From Sphingosinicella humi (lineage in GTDB: Bacteria > Pseudomonadota > Alphaproteobacteria > Sphingomonadales > Sphingomonadaceae), in contig NZ_QFFF01000001.1 of assembly GCF_003129465.1 (NCBI RefSeq), forward strand, positions 434,001 to 498,000: DNA of 64,000 nucleotides. The letters are read 5' to 3'. The notes under the pieces were generated by a model that saw only the letters and a list, made by a program, of their open reading frames with translations, was not told the DNA's origin and ran no database searches. Position numbers and translations under genes: made by a program. Below, in pieces: positions 16,270-25,480 of this stretch (positions are counted from its first letter, which is position 1; each line of letters starts with the position of its first letter).

Positions 16270-17645
16270 ACTCCTCCTGTCTTACCGGATGAACGAACCG
16301 GGGCCGCAACGGTTTCGACGTCGACCCGTTTGCTGTCACGCGCGGGCTTGCCCAGTCCGTGCCACTCGAGGCCTGCATTCTCCACCTCTTCTGGCGGATA
16401 GATGTTGCGCAGATCGACGAACACGGGCCGCGCCATTGAGGCGCTGAGGCGTTTGAGATCGAGCGCGCGCAGCACGTCCCACTCGGTGACGAGGACGATG
16501 GCGTCCGCGCCCTCCGCAGCCTCGTAGGGGCTGGCGCAAAACTCGACGTCGGGCATCAACGGTCTCGCCTGCTCGACCCCTTCGGGATCATAGCCTCGGA
16601 CCTTCGCGCCGGCATCGTGCAGCGCCTGGACGATGGCGATCGACGGCGCGTCCCGCATGTCGTCCGTATTGGGCTTGAAGGTGAGGCCGAGCAGCGCGAT
16701 CGTCTTGCCTCGCGCGCCCCCGTTTAGGGCGCCGATCACCTTGCGTCCCATGGCTCGTTTTCTGAGGTCGTTCACCTTGACGACCGATTCGATGATCCTG
16801 AGCGGCGCCTGATGATCCTCGGCCGTCTTCAGGAGCGCCAGCGTGTCCTTGGGGAAGCAGGAGCCGCCATAGCCGGGACCTGCATGGAGGAACTTGGGTC
16901 CGATCCGATTATCGAGGCCGATGCCGCGGCTCACATCCTGCACGTCGGCACCGACCCTCTCGCACAGGTCGGCGATCTCGTTGATGAAGGTGATCTTCGT
17001 CGCCAGAAAGGCGTTGGCCGCATATTTGATGAGCTCGGCGGTTCGCCGGCTGGTGACGACCAGCGGAGCCTTGTTGAGATAGAGCGGCCTGTAGATCTCG
17101 CGCATGATCTCGGCGGCGTCCTCGTCCTCCGTGCCGACGACGATCCGGTCGGGCCGCTTGAAATCCTCGATCGCCGCGCCCTCGCGGAGAAACTCGGGAT
17201 TGGATACGACCATGGCCTTTGCGTCCGGGGCGGCGGCGGCAATGATCCGTTCCACCTCGTCGCCCGTTCCCACCGGCACCGTGGACTTGGTCACAACCAC
17301 GGTGGGTTGGCGCAAGGCGCGGGCGATCTCTCCCGCTGCCCCGAAGACATAGCTGAGGTCGGCATGCCCGTCGCCGCGGCGGGACGGCGTCCCTACCGCG
17401 ATGAACACGGCCTCCGCATCGGCGACCGCAGGGCCGAGATCGGTCGTGAAGGAAAGGCGTCCGTCAGCGACGTTGCGTTCCACCAGCTTGTCGAGGCCCG
17501 GCTCGAAGATCGGCGTTACGCCCTGGCGCAACGCATCGATCTTGGCCGCGTCCTTGTCCACGCAGACCACATCATGGCCGAAATCGGAGAAGCAGGCTCC
17601 AGAAACCAGCCCGACATAGCCGGTTCCGATCATCGCAATGCGCAT
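16266..17645 (-). CDS. ugd: UDP-glucose 6-dehydrogenase
   Basis: A 459-aa NAD-dependent enzyme that oxidises UDP-glucose to UDP-glucuronate for exopolysaccharide or modified glycolipid synthesis. The Rossmann motif GTGYVG is at residues 7-12, and the catalytic cysteine is in GPGYGGSCFPKDT near residue 262. The C-terminal UDP-binding domain begins around GLTFKPNTDDMRDAPS. The ATG at 17645 (MRIAMIGTGYVG) is the family start; eleven extra in-frame residues upstream are not. It is coupled to sodC by overlap. No polysaccharide cluster is visible nearby. Confidence 0.95.
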   Translation of the reverse strand: MRIAMIGTGYVGLVSGACFSDFGHDVVCVDKDAAKIDALRQGVTPIFEPGLDKLVERNVADGRLSFTTDLGPAVADAEAVFIAVGTPSRRGDGHADLSYVFGAAGEIARALRQPTVVVTKSTVPVGTGDEVERIIAAAAPDAKAMVVSNPEFLREGAAIEDFKRPDRIVVGTEDEDAAEIMREIYRPLYLNKAPLVVTSRRTAELIKYAANAFLATKITFINEIADLCERVGADVQDVSRGIGLDNRIGPKFLHAGPGYGGSCFPKDTLALLKTAEDHQAPLRIIESVVKVNDLRKRAMGRKVIGALNGGARGKTIALLGLTFKPNTDDMRDAPSIAIVQALHDAGAKVRGYDPEGVEQARPLMPDVEFCASPYEAAEGADAIVLVTEWDVLRALDLKRLSASMARPVFVDLRNIYPPEEVENAGLEWHGLGKPARDSKRVDVETVAAPVRSSGKTGGV

Positions 17646-17771
17646 GGGATTTCCCTGAAACGATAAAGGCCGCGCCAACTTAACAAAGCCGGCCCCTTCG
17701 GAACAGACCTCTCATCGAGGCTGCACGAGGCTGATCGAGACTAAATCGTTCCGCAGCTTGACCAAAGAAAA

Positions 17772-17797
17772 GGAGCCGGCCCTTGCGGACCGGCTCC
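17772..17797 (-). terminator. Intrinsic terminator of ompA
   Basis: On the minus strand a GGAGCCGG stem with its complement and a short loop is followed by TTTTCTTT, 44-69 bases past the ompA stop. The layout is that of a strong rho-independent terminator. Confidence 0.8.
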
Positions 17798-17840
17798 CTT
17801 CTCATTTGGTTCCCAGCCGCCGGAGCGGCCGAGGACGACC

Positions 17841-18965
17841 TTACATGCCCGAACCCGGACCGAAGGTGATCTCCACGCGCCGGTTCTGCGGCTCGCGGAC
17901 ACCGTCGGCGGTTTCGACCAGCGGACGGCTCTCGCCGAACGCCTCGGTGGTCATGACGCCTTCCGGCACACCGCGGCCGGCCAGATAGGCACGGACCGCG
18001 TCGGCACGACGCTGCGACAGACCGACGTTGTAGTCCGCCGAACCGGAACGGTCCGCGTGACCCGCCAGCACGACCTGCGCCTGGCCGGTCTGCTGATAGG
18101 CAGCGGCCGCGTTGTCGAGGATGGCAGCCGCCTGCGGCGTGATGTCCGACTTATCCCAGTCGAAGAACACGATGAACGGCCCAGCCGGGACAGCCGGCGG
18201 AGGCGGCGGAGGCGGCGGAGGCGGCGGAGGCGGCGGAGGCGGCGGGGGCGGAGGCGGCGGCGGAGGCGGCGCAGCTCCGAAGTTGAAGATGATGCCGCCG
18301 AGCAGGCTGTGGCTGCGGAAGCGATATTCCGCCGGCGCGCCGTTGAACGCGACATAGTCCAGATCGGCAACGTTGAAGAAACGATACTTCAGCTGGACGT
18401 CGATGTTGTCGGTGATCGGAGCGCGAACGCCGGCGATCGCCTGCCAGGCAAGACGGGAATCGCTGTCGTCGATGAACGGCGCGACATTGTCGAAACGCCG
18501 CCAGTTGTTCGCCTTGATCTTGGCCAGACCGATACCGCCGCCGACGAAGCCCTGAAGGCCGTCGTCGTCGCCGAAGTCGAGCATACCGTTGACCATGAAG
18601 CTAAGCGCGCTGGTCGAGCCCGCGGCGTCGTCCTCACCCTGGCCCACGACGGGATCACCCGGGATCGGAATGCTGAACGTGCCGTCGTTGACGCGGGCCT
18701 TCTTGTAGCCCACTTCAGCCTCGATCCGGGCACCGCCGAGGTCGTAACCGGCGAACAGAGCGCCGTCATAGCCGAAGTCGTGATAAACACGGATCTGGCC
18801 GTTCGAACCCGGTAGCTGGGCCGTTTCGCCGGCGATTCGGACATCGTAGTCCTCGACGATCATCGCGCCGAATTCGCCGCCGACGTACCAGGCGCCATCG
18901 CGCGCAAGTGCCGGAGTCGCGAGCACGGTGGATGACAGCGCCACAACTATGGCGAGCTTCCGCAT
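17841..18965 (-). CDS. OmpA family outer membrane protein with poly-proline linker
   Basis: A 374-aa protein. It has a signal peptide (MRKLAIVVALSSTVLATPALA), an eight-strand OmpA-like barrel of about 210 residues, then an uninterrupted run of about 25 prolines, then the OmpA-like peptidoglycan-binding domain (VFFDWDKSDITPQAAAIL through LAGHADRSGSADYNVGLSQRRADAVRAYL to NRRVEITFG). It tethers the outer membrane to peptidoglycan. It is followed by an intrinsic terminator, consistent with a strongly expressed single gene. The proline tract would need EF-P during translation and may vary in length. Confidence 0.94.
   Translation of the reverse strand: MRKLAIVVALSSTVLATPALARDGAWYVGGEFGAMIVEDYDVRIAGETAQLPGSNGQIRVYHDFGYDGALFAGYDLGGARIEAEVGYKKARVNDGTFSIPIPGDPVVGQGEDDAAGSTSALSFMVNGMLDFGDDDGLQGFVGGGIGLAKIKANNWRRFDNVAPFIDDSDSRLAWQAIAGVRAPITDNIDVQLKYRFFNVADLDYVAFNGAPAEYRFRSHSLLGGIIFNFGAAPPPPPPPPPPPPPPPPPPPPPPPPPAVPAGPFIVFFDWDKSDITPQAAAILDNAAAAYQQTGQAQVVLAGHADRSGSADYNVGLSQRRADAVRAYLAGRGVPEGVMTTEAFGESRPLVETADGVREPQNRRVEITFGPGSGM
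18191..18273. repeat. GGC/GGA trinucleotide repeat in ompA
   Basis: Tandem nine-base units built from GGC and GGA triplets encode the poly-proline linker on the minus strand. The near-identical units make slipped-strand length change likely, always in steps of one codon. Confidence 0.85.
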
Positions 18966-19166
18966 AAATCTTTCCCCTTTCTTATTCGCGTCCCAACGGG
19001 AACGACCTAGAACTCAATACGGTAAGCGGAGTTTCCGTGCAAGCACGCTTATCCCTCCAATTGTTGCCGAAATGCCTCAGTTTATGGATAACAACCAAGA
19101 CCCCTCGCCAGACGCCCCCACAAACGAGGCATAAGGTCATCGGTTTCACCGCAGGAACAAAAAAGA

Positions 19167-19661
19167 TCAATCGATCAGGCCGTGTGACATTAATGTCGCA
19201 ATCAGGGCATCGATAGCCGCGCGCGCTTCCTGATCAATTGTCGTTCCACCTGAAGGACTTGGCACGGCCGGCTGCCGCTCGCCCACCACTTGCTGGCCGC
19301 CGACTGTGATGCGCGCGACGGGCCACTCCCCCAGGCTCCAGCCGCTGCCGGTCCAATGCAGCCACAGCCCTGCGCTTTTGTTCCAAGCGGCCATGCCGGG
19401 CTGGGGAAGGATGAAGCGCCAGCCGCTTTCGGTCCAGCCGGCGACCTGGTCATCCCTGCCGATCCAGTCGCCGACCGCTCCCGAGGCGACGATCCAGCTT
19501 TCCCCGACCTGGGGCGCCGGCGGCGGTGTCGAGAGCGGCCCTTCCTCCACGGCGGCGTGGACCGCCAGGTCGAGATGCGTCAGCGCCTCATTGTGAAAGA
19601 CCTCCTTTTGCGCCTGTCCCGGAAGGATGAAGGGCAGTTGAAATCGGGCCGTGCCGCTCAT
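19167..19661 (-). CDS. DUF2793 domain-containing protein, GTA tail-associated
   Basis: A 164-aa protein starting MSGTARFQLPFILPGQAQKEVFHNEALTHLD, the typical opening of DUF2793, followed by a Trp-rich segment (GESWIVASGAVGDWIGRDDQVAGWTESGWRF) and a helical tail. The family occurs at the end of alphaproteobacterial GTA and prophage tail modules and is thought to be a tail-fibre or surface-binding part. It is the last gene of the GTA block, 83 bases after the baseplate gene. Confidence 0.85.
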   Translation of the reverse strand: MSGTARFQLPFILPGQAQKEVFHNEALTHLDLAVHAAVEEGPLSTPPPAPQVGESWIVASGAVGDWIGRDDQVAGWTESGWRFILPQPGMAAWNKSAGLWLHWTGSGWSLGEWPVARITVGGQQVVGERQPAVPSPSGGTTIDQEARAAIDALIATLMSHGLID

Positions 19662-19744
19662 GGATAAATTCTCCAACAGATTCAGAATATTTCTCGAAAC
19701 GGTGAGCCGCTCCGCGTCGTTCTTCTTCGAGGTCCGCTTCGTAA

Positions 19745-21925
19745 CTAGGCTGGAACGACTATCTGCGCCGGGCGGGACGGCGCGAACGTGCCGAGCTGGC
19801 GCACGCCGATGGTGATATCGCCCACGGCGCCGTCCGCCGCCTGTGTCGCTGCCGAGTAGATGAAGGAAGAGGCCGAGATCGTGACGGTTCTGGTCAATCC
19901 ACTCCCGGACAAGCTGACCTCATAGACCTCGCTTTCCTCGCCGAGCGGCGTGTCCGTTCCGCTCAGCCAGGTCCAGCCGGCCCTGCTCCGCCGCACCCAA
20001 CTGATCGCCAGATCGCCATTGGCGGAGCGCTCCGCCGTGACATGCACCGGCGAGGGCGGCCGCACGGCTTCGCCGCTCACCACGACCGTCCCCTCGGCGG
20101 GTTCGGTATCGCCCAGCCCGCTCGCCAGCAGGCGCGCCTCGCCGCCGATCAGGGCAAGTGGCGGCTCGATCACCGCGAGGCTCGCGGCTTCGATCAGCAC
20201 GAAGGGCTCGCCGGCGAGATGACCGGTGACAGCCCATTCGGTCCCTCTCCGCCCCCGGAGCAATCGCGACAGCCTGAAACGACGATTGCCCAGCGGTTCC
20301 GCGAGACCGAACTGGATCAGCTCGTCGCCGATGAGGGCGAGATTGTCACCGCCGACCAACGCGTCGTCGCTTCGGCTCTCCAGCCACATGGCGTCGTTGA
20401 GCAACTCCACCTCGACGCTCGTCACCCCATCGAACAATGCCGCCCCGCCCGAACCAAGCGTGGTCACGGCGGTTCCCATGACGGCCGGCGCCGCAGTCGG
20501 GCCCGCCTCCTGCCAGGTTGCTCCACCGTCATAGCTCGTCATGAGAGCGGCCCGCCGCCAGCCAGCCTCGACACCGGCGGCAGCCGCGAGCAGATGCGGA
20601 CGCTCGCTCGCTTCCACGCCCGAGAGGGGCAGGTCGAGCAGCCGCAGGGTCGTCGGGCCGTGAAGCAGGTCCGCGTGCCCTATCGGCCGCCCTTCGCTAG
20701 CTTCCGCGGTATCGGGCATCGGCCCCGCTTGCACGCGCACCAATTCCAGGCTCGTCACCATCCGATCCACGGTCCAGCGCTCGATCTTCCACAATCCGGT
20801 TCGACCCTCGATCCTCACGACCATGCCGGGAACGATGTCCGCGCGTCGCCAGGGCAGGTGCAGCTTCGCCGTTGCCCGGCTCGCCCATAAAGCCGCCAGC
20901 CGGCGTTCCGCGATGGCCTTGGCCGCCCCTGCGCCGAGCACCGCCGGCAGCTGCAGGCGCTCGGTTCTCGCCGTCGGACCATGTCGCGTCGCCCGCTGGA
21001 GGCCGACCTGATAATCGCGCGTGACGTCATGGTAGGCGACGCTCACCTCCGCCGGGATGCGGCTGGAGTCCCGTTGAGCGAATTCGCTCCGGCCGCCGCT
21101 CTCGCCGGGCCCGCTCGCGCCCGCTTCCGCCTCGCTGATCGTCGCCGTCGGCTCCGCTTGAGCGCGAAGGACCAGCGACACACCGTCATCGCTGATCGTC
21201 AGCGGGACGACCTGGCCAAGGGCTTCGATGGCCCCGCGAACGCTGTCTCCGCCCGCGGCATAGCCGATCAGCGACGGCGTGGCGCCGCTGGTCACTGCGC
21301 CGCCGCTCAGCACCTCCGCGATCGTCCCAATCGTCACGGGTCCCTCATCCGCTTCGACCTCGAAGCTCAGCGACGGAATGCGATTCCCATAATCGGCGAG
21401 CTGGAAATCCTCGAACATCGCATAGGCGATACCGCGGAAGGCCGGCGCCTGGCTCTCACCCTCCGCGGCCACGATCAGCGGATCCGCGACCTGGTCCTCG
21501 CTCCCGAGATAGAGCCGATAGGCCGTCTCGCTCTTGAATTCTCCACCGGCGCCGCGGAGCAGCTTGCCGTCCGCCCAGATCCGCCCGACGCCACGGATCG
21601 CCCGCGCCGACAGCGCCACCGCGAACGATGCCGAATAGCTGTAGCTCGTCGTCTTCGGCCGCCCTTTTCCGCCGCTGGTCGACCGCGTCTCCTGAAGATC
21701 GGTCGACCAGATGACGGTCCCTGCCACGCGCATCTTCCCGAAGAGCTTGGGGATGGGCGTGCCATAGGATGAGGTCTGCACGCTGAGCTCGCCGAGGCGA
21801 GGCCCGTGCCGCCCCTTGGGCGCGAAGAGGCGGCTGTCGACCTGCTGCCCGATCATCGCGCCGATCGCGGCGCCGACCGGACCTCCGACGGCCGTCCCGG
21901 CGACGGTGAGGACCAGCGTTGCCAT
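19745..21925 (-). CDS. GTA baseplate/host-interaction protein (gp15-like)
   Basis: A 726-aa protein beginning MATLVLTVAGTAVGGPVGAA with a glycine-rich hydrophobic segment, followed by FGKMRVAGTVIWSTDLQE and SYSASFAVALSARAIRGVGRIWADGKL, typical of phage tail proteins related to the C-terminal part of Rhodobacter GTA gp15. The late part DFQLADYGNRIPSLSFEVE, then the fibre-binding style C-terminus, supports this. It lacks an obvious TIM-barrel of the kind in Rhodobacter gp15; a large barrel-like domain is instead in the gene at 23185. Its ATG overlaps the gp14 stop by one base (TGATG). Confidence 0.85.
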   Translation of the reverse strand: MATLVLTVAGTAVGGPVGAAIGAMIGQQVDSRLFAPKGRHGPRLGELSVQTSSYGTPIPKLFGKMRVAGTVIWSTDLQETRSTSGGKGRPKTTSYSYSASFAVALSARAIRGVGRIWADGKLLRGAGGEFKSETAYRLYLGSEDQVADPLIVAAEGESQAPAFRGIAYAMFEDFQLADYGNRIPSLSFEVEADEGPVTIGTIAEVLSGGAVTSGATPSLIGYAAGGDSVRGAIEALGQVVPLTISDDGVSLVLRAQAEPTATISEAEAGASGPGESGGRSEFAQRDSSRIPAEVSVAYHDVTRDYQVGLQRATRHGPTARTERLQLPAVLGAGAAKAIAERRLAALWASRATAKLHLPWRRADIVPGMVVRIEGRTGLWKIERWTVDRMVTSLELVRVQAGPMPDTAEASEGRPIGHADLLHGPTTLRLLDLPLSGVEASERPHLLAAAAGVEAGWRRAALMTSYDGGATWQEAGPTAAPAVMGTAVTTLGSGGAALFDGVTSVEVELLNDAMWLESRSDDALVGGDNLALIGDELIQFGLAEPLGNRRFRLSRLLRGRRGTEWAVTGHLAGEPFVLIEAASLAVIEPPLALIGGEARLLASGLGDTEPAEGTVVVSGEAVRPPSPVHVTAERSANGDLAISWVRRSRAGWTWLSGTDTPLGEESEVYEVSLSGSGLTRTVTISASSFIYSAATQAADGAVGDITIGVRQLGTFAPSRPAQIVVPA

Positions 21926-22353
21926 CAGCCTCGCGCCTCCGTCCCGGCGTGACGCTCGGCATTCCGCTCCGGACGCCCCCAGGCTGAAAGGATCGGCCAC
22001 GGGACCGCGCCCGGCACCTCCACCACGCGCCGCAGCCCCATGTCCGCGTGAAGATAACCCTCCCGCGTCAGCAGGACGGCGTGCAGCCGCCCTGGTCCGG
22101 GTCGCACCAGCAACACATTTCCTTCAGTGGCCTCGGTCGGCGTCACCCGGATGAAGCCATGCCGTTTGAACTCCCGATGCACCTCGCTCGCATCGGAAGA
22201 CCTCAGGCAATAGTCGCTTCGCACGCCGTCCAGCCCGTTCGCCACCGCCACTACTCCTATGCAATCCAGCCCCTGCTCCGCCGACCGCCCCTGCGGCCGG
22301 AAGCGCGCGCCCACGAGCGCCCTTGCGCGGGCGACGATCTCGTCCGTTCTCAT
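21925..22353 (-). CDS. GTA NlpC/P60 cell wall peptidase (gp14-like)
   Basis: A 142-aa cysteine peptidase. The catalytic cysteine is in QGLDCIGVVAVA near residue 30, and the histidine is in GRLHAVLL. In Rhodobacter GTA the equivalent peptidase sits in the baseplate and helps open the recipient wall. Overlap with the gp15-like gene and proximity to gp13 show that it is part of the same transcript. Confidence 0.88.
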   Translation of the reverse strand: MRTDEIVARARALVGARFRPQGRSAEQGLDCIGVVAVANGLDGVRSDYCLRSSDASEVHREFKRHGFIRVTPTEATEGNVLLVRPGPGRLHAVLLTREGYLHADMGLRRVVEVPGAVPWPILSAWGRPERNAERHAGTEARG

Positions 22354-22363
22354 GATGGCCTCG

Positions 22364-23188
22364 CTAGGCCCCGGGATACCGAGTCAACAGGTCGATGCCC
22401 GGAAGATGCGGTTCGCCTCGGAAATTCGGCACATTCGCAAAACGGCCGGAGCAGGTGACCAACCTTTTGTCGCATCCTTCGCTGATCTCGACGAGGTCGC
22501 CTGCGGCGGGCGGGAAATGCGACGGCTCCCGCAGCGTCAACACCGCCCCAGCGGAGGAAAGCACCGCACTTTCCAATCCGCTGTTGGCACCTGAAATCCA
22601 GCGCAGCCGCCCATAGCCATAGGCATTCGCAGCGGTGGCCGCGCTCTCCACCTGGATAACATCCTCGTCGATCACCGCCGCCACGCGAGTCACTCGGGTC
22701 CGCGCCGCCATATCCACCCGGCACCTCTTGTCGCCGAGTTGGGCGCGGCATTCGGGCGATGTCTGCTCAACCACCGGCACGTCGAGCAGCACTGTCGGTC
22801 CCTTGAGCTCGGCCAAGAAGCCGTTCCCCTCCGCGCTCACATCGCCCAGCCACCCTCGCGCCAGAAGGAGTTGCTTCCCTTCAGGCGCGGCCCAGTCGAT
22901 CATGAACATTGTCACCGCGGCGCCGTCCCAGCGTCCGGCCGCCAGGTCGCTCTCGCTGATCGCGTCGCTGGTGAGCGCGCCGGATACGTCGAGCGCGTCG
23001 ACATCGAACCCGTCCGAACGCGAGATCGCCGAAGGCAGCATCCCAGGTGCCGCACGGTAGATGAGATGCGCGATCTCCAGGTCTCGATCATGGGTCGTGA
23101 AGCCCATGGCCACGCCGTCCCGCCGCTCCACCCGCCAGCAAAAGGCGATGCTGGTGAGGTCGGGCTGAAGGAAGTCCGTCACGATCAT
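22364..23188 (-). CDS. DUF2163 GTA tail hub protein (gp13-like)
   Basis: A 274-aa protein. The N-terminal DUF2163 domain is recognisable (LTSIAFCWRVERRDGVAMGFTTHDRDLEI), and the C-terminal BR0599-like segment holds Cys pairs (SPECRAQLGDKRCRVDM). Rhodobacter gp13 forms the hub of the tail. The ATG at 23188 overlaps the preceding stop by four bases (ATGA); the much longer frame upstream is a shadow of the neighbouring gene. Confidence 0.9.
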   Translation of the reverse strand: MIVTDFLQPDLTSIAFCWRVERRDGVAMGFTTHDRDLEIAHLIYRAAPGMLPSAISRSDGFDVDALDVSGALTSDAISESDLAAGRWDGAAVTMFMIDWAAPEGKQLLLARGWLGDVSAEGNGFLAELKGPTVLLDVPVVEQTSPECRAQLGDKRCRVDMAARTRVTRVAAVIDEDVIQVESAATAANAYGYGRLRWISGANSGLESAVLSSAGAVLTLREPSHFPPAAGDLVEISEGCDKRLVTCSGRFANVPNFRGEPHLPGIDLLTRYPGA

Positions 23189-25479
23189 CCCTCCCGTATC
23201 TCCACCAGCGGCACGCTGGCCGCCTCTCCCGCCGCGAAGGTCGCCCGGCTCACGCTCAGCCGGTCCTCGGCGAAGCGGACCGGAACGTCGAAGCGGAACC
23301 CCGCCCTCACCTCCGCACCGGCGGCCGGCGCGACCTCGAAGCGCACCATCCCTTTCGCCGCGAGCGTCCATCCGATCATCTGCTCGGCACCGTCGACCGA
23401 CACTCGAACGCTCCCGGCGACGGGTCGAGTGATCCGCCGCACCTGGCCTTCATAATGTTTCACAAGCTCGAATTCGGTTCGTAGCCCGTCCCCGACCCCG
23501 ATCGGCTGGTCAGTCGGGTGCGGCTCCCCGGTCATGCCGCTTGAGCTATTGTCGTAAGGATCCTCGAACCGGAACCCCACCGCCGCACCCCGTCGCGCGC
23601 GAAAGAAGGCGATCAGCGCCTGAAGCTCCGCCTCACCGCGCACGCCCGGCCCCGCGTCGAACCGCATCCGCGCGTCCGCCCAGTCGCTGTTGCGCTGCTC
23701 AGCACCACTCGCCGTGGTGACGACCGCCGTAGAAAAGGCCGGCTCGACCACCGCCTCGCGTCCCAACGCCACTGGAAAGCGCACATCCTCGAAAGCCTCC
23801 ACGGCCGCCTCTCCTTCTCCAAACCAGGTGAAGCCGTCGCGCAGCACCTGCGGCAACGCCCAGACGAACACCTCCGCGGTCCCTCGCGCGAAGCCAGCCT
23901 CAGCCGCGGCCGCGATCGGTTTCCACTGATGTTTGTCTTCCAGGTTCAGCACGAACCCTGCGAAATAATGCTGCTCCTCGACCGGATAGCCGAGCCGCAC
24001 GGACGTCTCCGCTACGCCCCGGGCCGTGGCCCCGCCATTGCCGGTGGTCGCCCAGTCATAATCCTCGAGCTGCAGCACATCGAAGGCGGGCGCCGACCAG
24101 GCGACAGGCACATTGGCCCGCTTCACCTCGGTTCCCTCGAGCACCGTCGGCAGATAGACGAGCAACAGCGCTTCCGCCCCCGGTGCTTCCGCCCTCACCG
24201 CCGCCACCAGATCCGCCGTGGATTGCGCCAGCACCGCCCCAGCCGCATCGAGCGTCGCCTTCTGCTCTTCGTCGAGCGGCACCCGCACATCGGCGATGGA
24301 GACCGGCGCGAACGCCGACACCGCCGCCGCATCGTAGAGGCAGATGCGACCATCAGCCCTCACCCACCACCAGGGCTCGCCGACCTGGAACCGCACCGCC
24401 GCGCCCGCATCGCGCGCGATCGCCGCGAAGGCACGGCCCACCGCCTGCAGATAGAACATCGCCCCCGAATGGGCCGGCGACAGCAGCGTCGAAGGCGGCT
24501 CCCACCCGGTCAACGCCGGCGAACCGTCCTCCGCCCGCTGCTTCCAATCGTTCCAGCAATGCTGGTCCAGCAGCTCGTAGGAGAGCGACAGAATGAGGTC
24601 GAAGCCGAGTTCCTTCGCCCGCGTCACCAAGTCCCGGTGCCATGCCGAGCAGGCCACATTGAGCGCGCTCCCGGCGAGGCTTACATAGAAGTCGCTCCCG
24701 AGCGCCTCGAGCCGGAAATAATGGCTCATCCCGACATAGTGGTTGATGATGCGGCGATAGCCGAGATGAACCACGTTCCTCAGCAGCCGCGCCGGGGTCA
24801 CATGGTAAAGGTCGTCATAGCCCGTCGCCATTCGGAGCCGGTGCTCCGGCACCAATGTATCGCCGATCGACAGCACCGATCCCGATCCGTCGCAGACGAT
24901 ATCGCTGATCTCGACCCAGCCCTCCGCTGGCGTCGCCAGCGGCACATCCTCCTTGGTGTATCCCGGCGGCACGAGGCTAATGAACATCCGATCGACGTCG
25001 CCGGCCCAGACCGCTTCCCCTTCATGCGGGAACAGGAAGCCGCCTTCCACGTCCGCAAAGTCGAGGCTCACGACCGCGTCCTCGGGCGTGCCGACCGCAT
25101 AGTTCCAGAGCCGCACGTACCAGCTCCGCGCAGCGCCGGACGAATCCCGCCCCTCGATCGTCAGGGTCGGGCCGTCTATCGCATCCAGGCCTCTCAAGCC
25201 CTGGCTTCGCCACCGGAAGCTCAGCCGGCAGGTGCGAAAGTCGCGCGCCGTCTCATAGGCGGTGAGCGGATGATCGAACCGGTCCTCCGTCTCCCAGATA
25301 AGCCCGGCCAGGTCGTTCGCCTTGTAGAAGACCGCGTCGACCCGAAGGGCGTTCGGCCCGGTCGTCACCACCGAGGCCATCATCGGCCGGGGAAAATTCA
25401 CCGACCAGAAGCGCGCATCGAACCGCTTGATGAAGCCGAGCTGTTTCGCCGCACCGGCCGGCGCGAGCCAGTGTCCCAT
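23185..25479 (-). CDS. DUF2460 distal tail protein with large N-terminal TIM-barrel-like domain
   Basis: A 764-aa protein. The last 210 residues match the DUF2460/TIGR02217 distal-tail family (gp12 of Rhodobacter GTA): FEDVRFPVALGREAV, ELQALIAFFRARRG, GFRFEDPYD, and a C-terminus ending VEIREG. The first 550 residues are an extra domain with repeated strand-helix units (ELGFDLILSLSYELLD, AFDVLQLEDYDW) and an aromatic-rich pocket, resembling the TIM-barrel domain of non-contractile tail sheath proteins. It is directly after the tape-measure gene (one base). Function of the extra domain is inferred: tail sheath or glycan contact. Confidence 0.83.
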   Translation of the reverse strand: MGHWLAPAGAAKQLGFIKRFDARFWSVNFPRPMMASVVTTGPNALRVDAVFYKANDLAGLIWETEDRFDHPLTAYETARDFRTCRLSFRWRSQGLRGLDAIDGPTLTIEGRDSSGAARSWYVRLWNYAVGTPEDAVVSLDFADVEGGFLFPHEGEAVWAGDVDRMFISLVPPGYTKEDVPLATPAEGWVEISDIVCDGSGSVLSIGDTLVPEHRLRMATGYDDLYHVTPARLLRNVVHLGYRRIINHYVGMSHYFRLEALGSDFYVSLAGSALNVACSAWHRDLVTRAKELGFDLILSLSYELLDQHCWNDWKQRAEDGSPALTGWEPPSTLLSPAHSGAMFYLQAVGRAFAAIARDAGAAVRFQVGEPWWWVRADGRICLYDAAAVSAFAPVSIADVRVPLDEEQKATLDAAGAVLAQSTADLVAAVRAEAPGAEALLLVYLPTVLEGTEVKRANVPVAWSAPAFDVLQLEDYDWATTGNGGATARGVAETSVRLGYPVEEQHYFAGFVLNLEDKHQWKPIAAAAEAGFARGTAEVFVWALPQVLRDGFTWFGEGEAAVEAFEDVRFPVALGREAVVEPAFSTAVVTTASGAEQRNSDWADARMRFDAGPGVRGEAELQALIAFFRARRGAAVGFRFEDPYDNSSSGMTGEPHPTDQPIGVGDGLRTEFELVKHYEGQVRRITRPVAGSVRVSVDGAEQMIGWTLAAKGMVRFEVAPAAGAEVRAGFRFDVPVRFAEDRLSVSRATFAAGEAASVPLVEIREG

Positions 25480-25480
25480 T

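Noticed and set aside
18112-18357. Plus-strand poly-glycine frame opposite the OmpA linker
   Set aside because: Exact mirror of the proline repeat; no signal or domain.
22364-23371. Longer start for the DUF2163 protein
   Set aside because: The 61 extra residues are Arg/Gly-rich and overlap the coding end of the distal-tail gene in another frame, while MIVTDFLQPDL gives a clean ATGA overlap.
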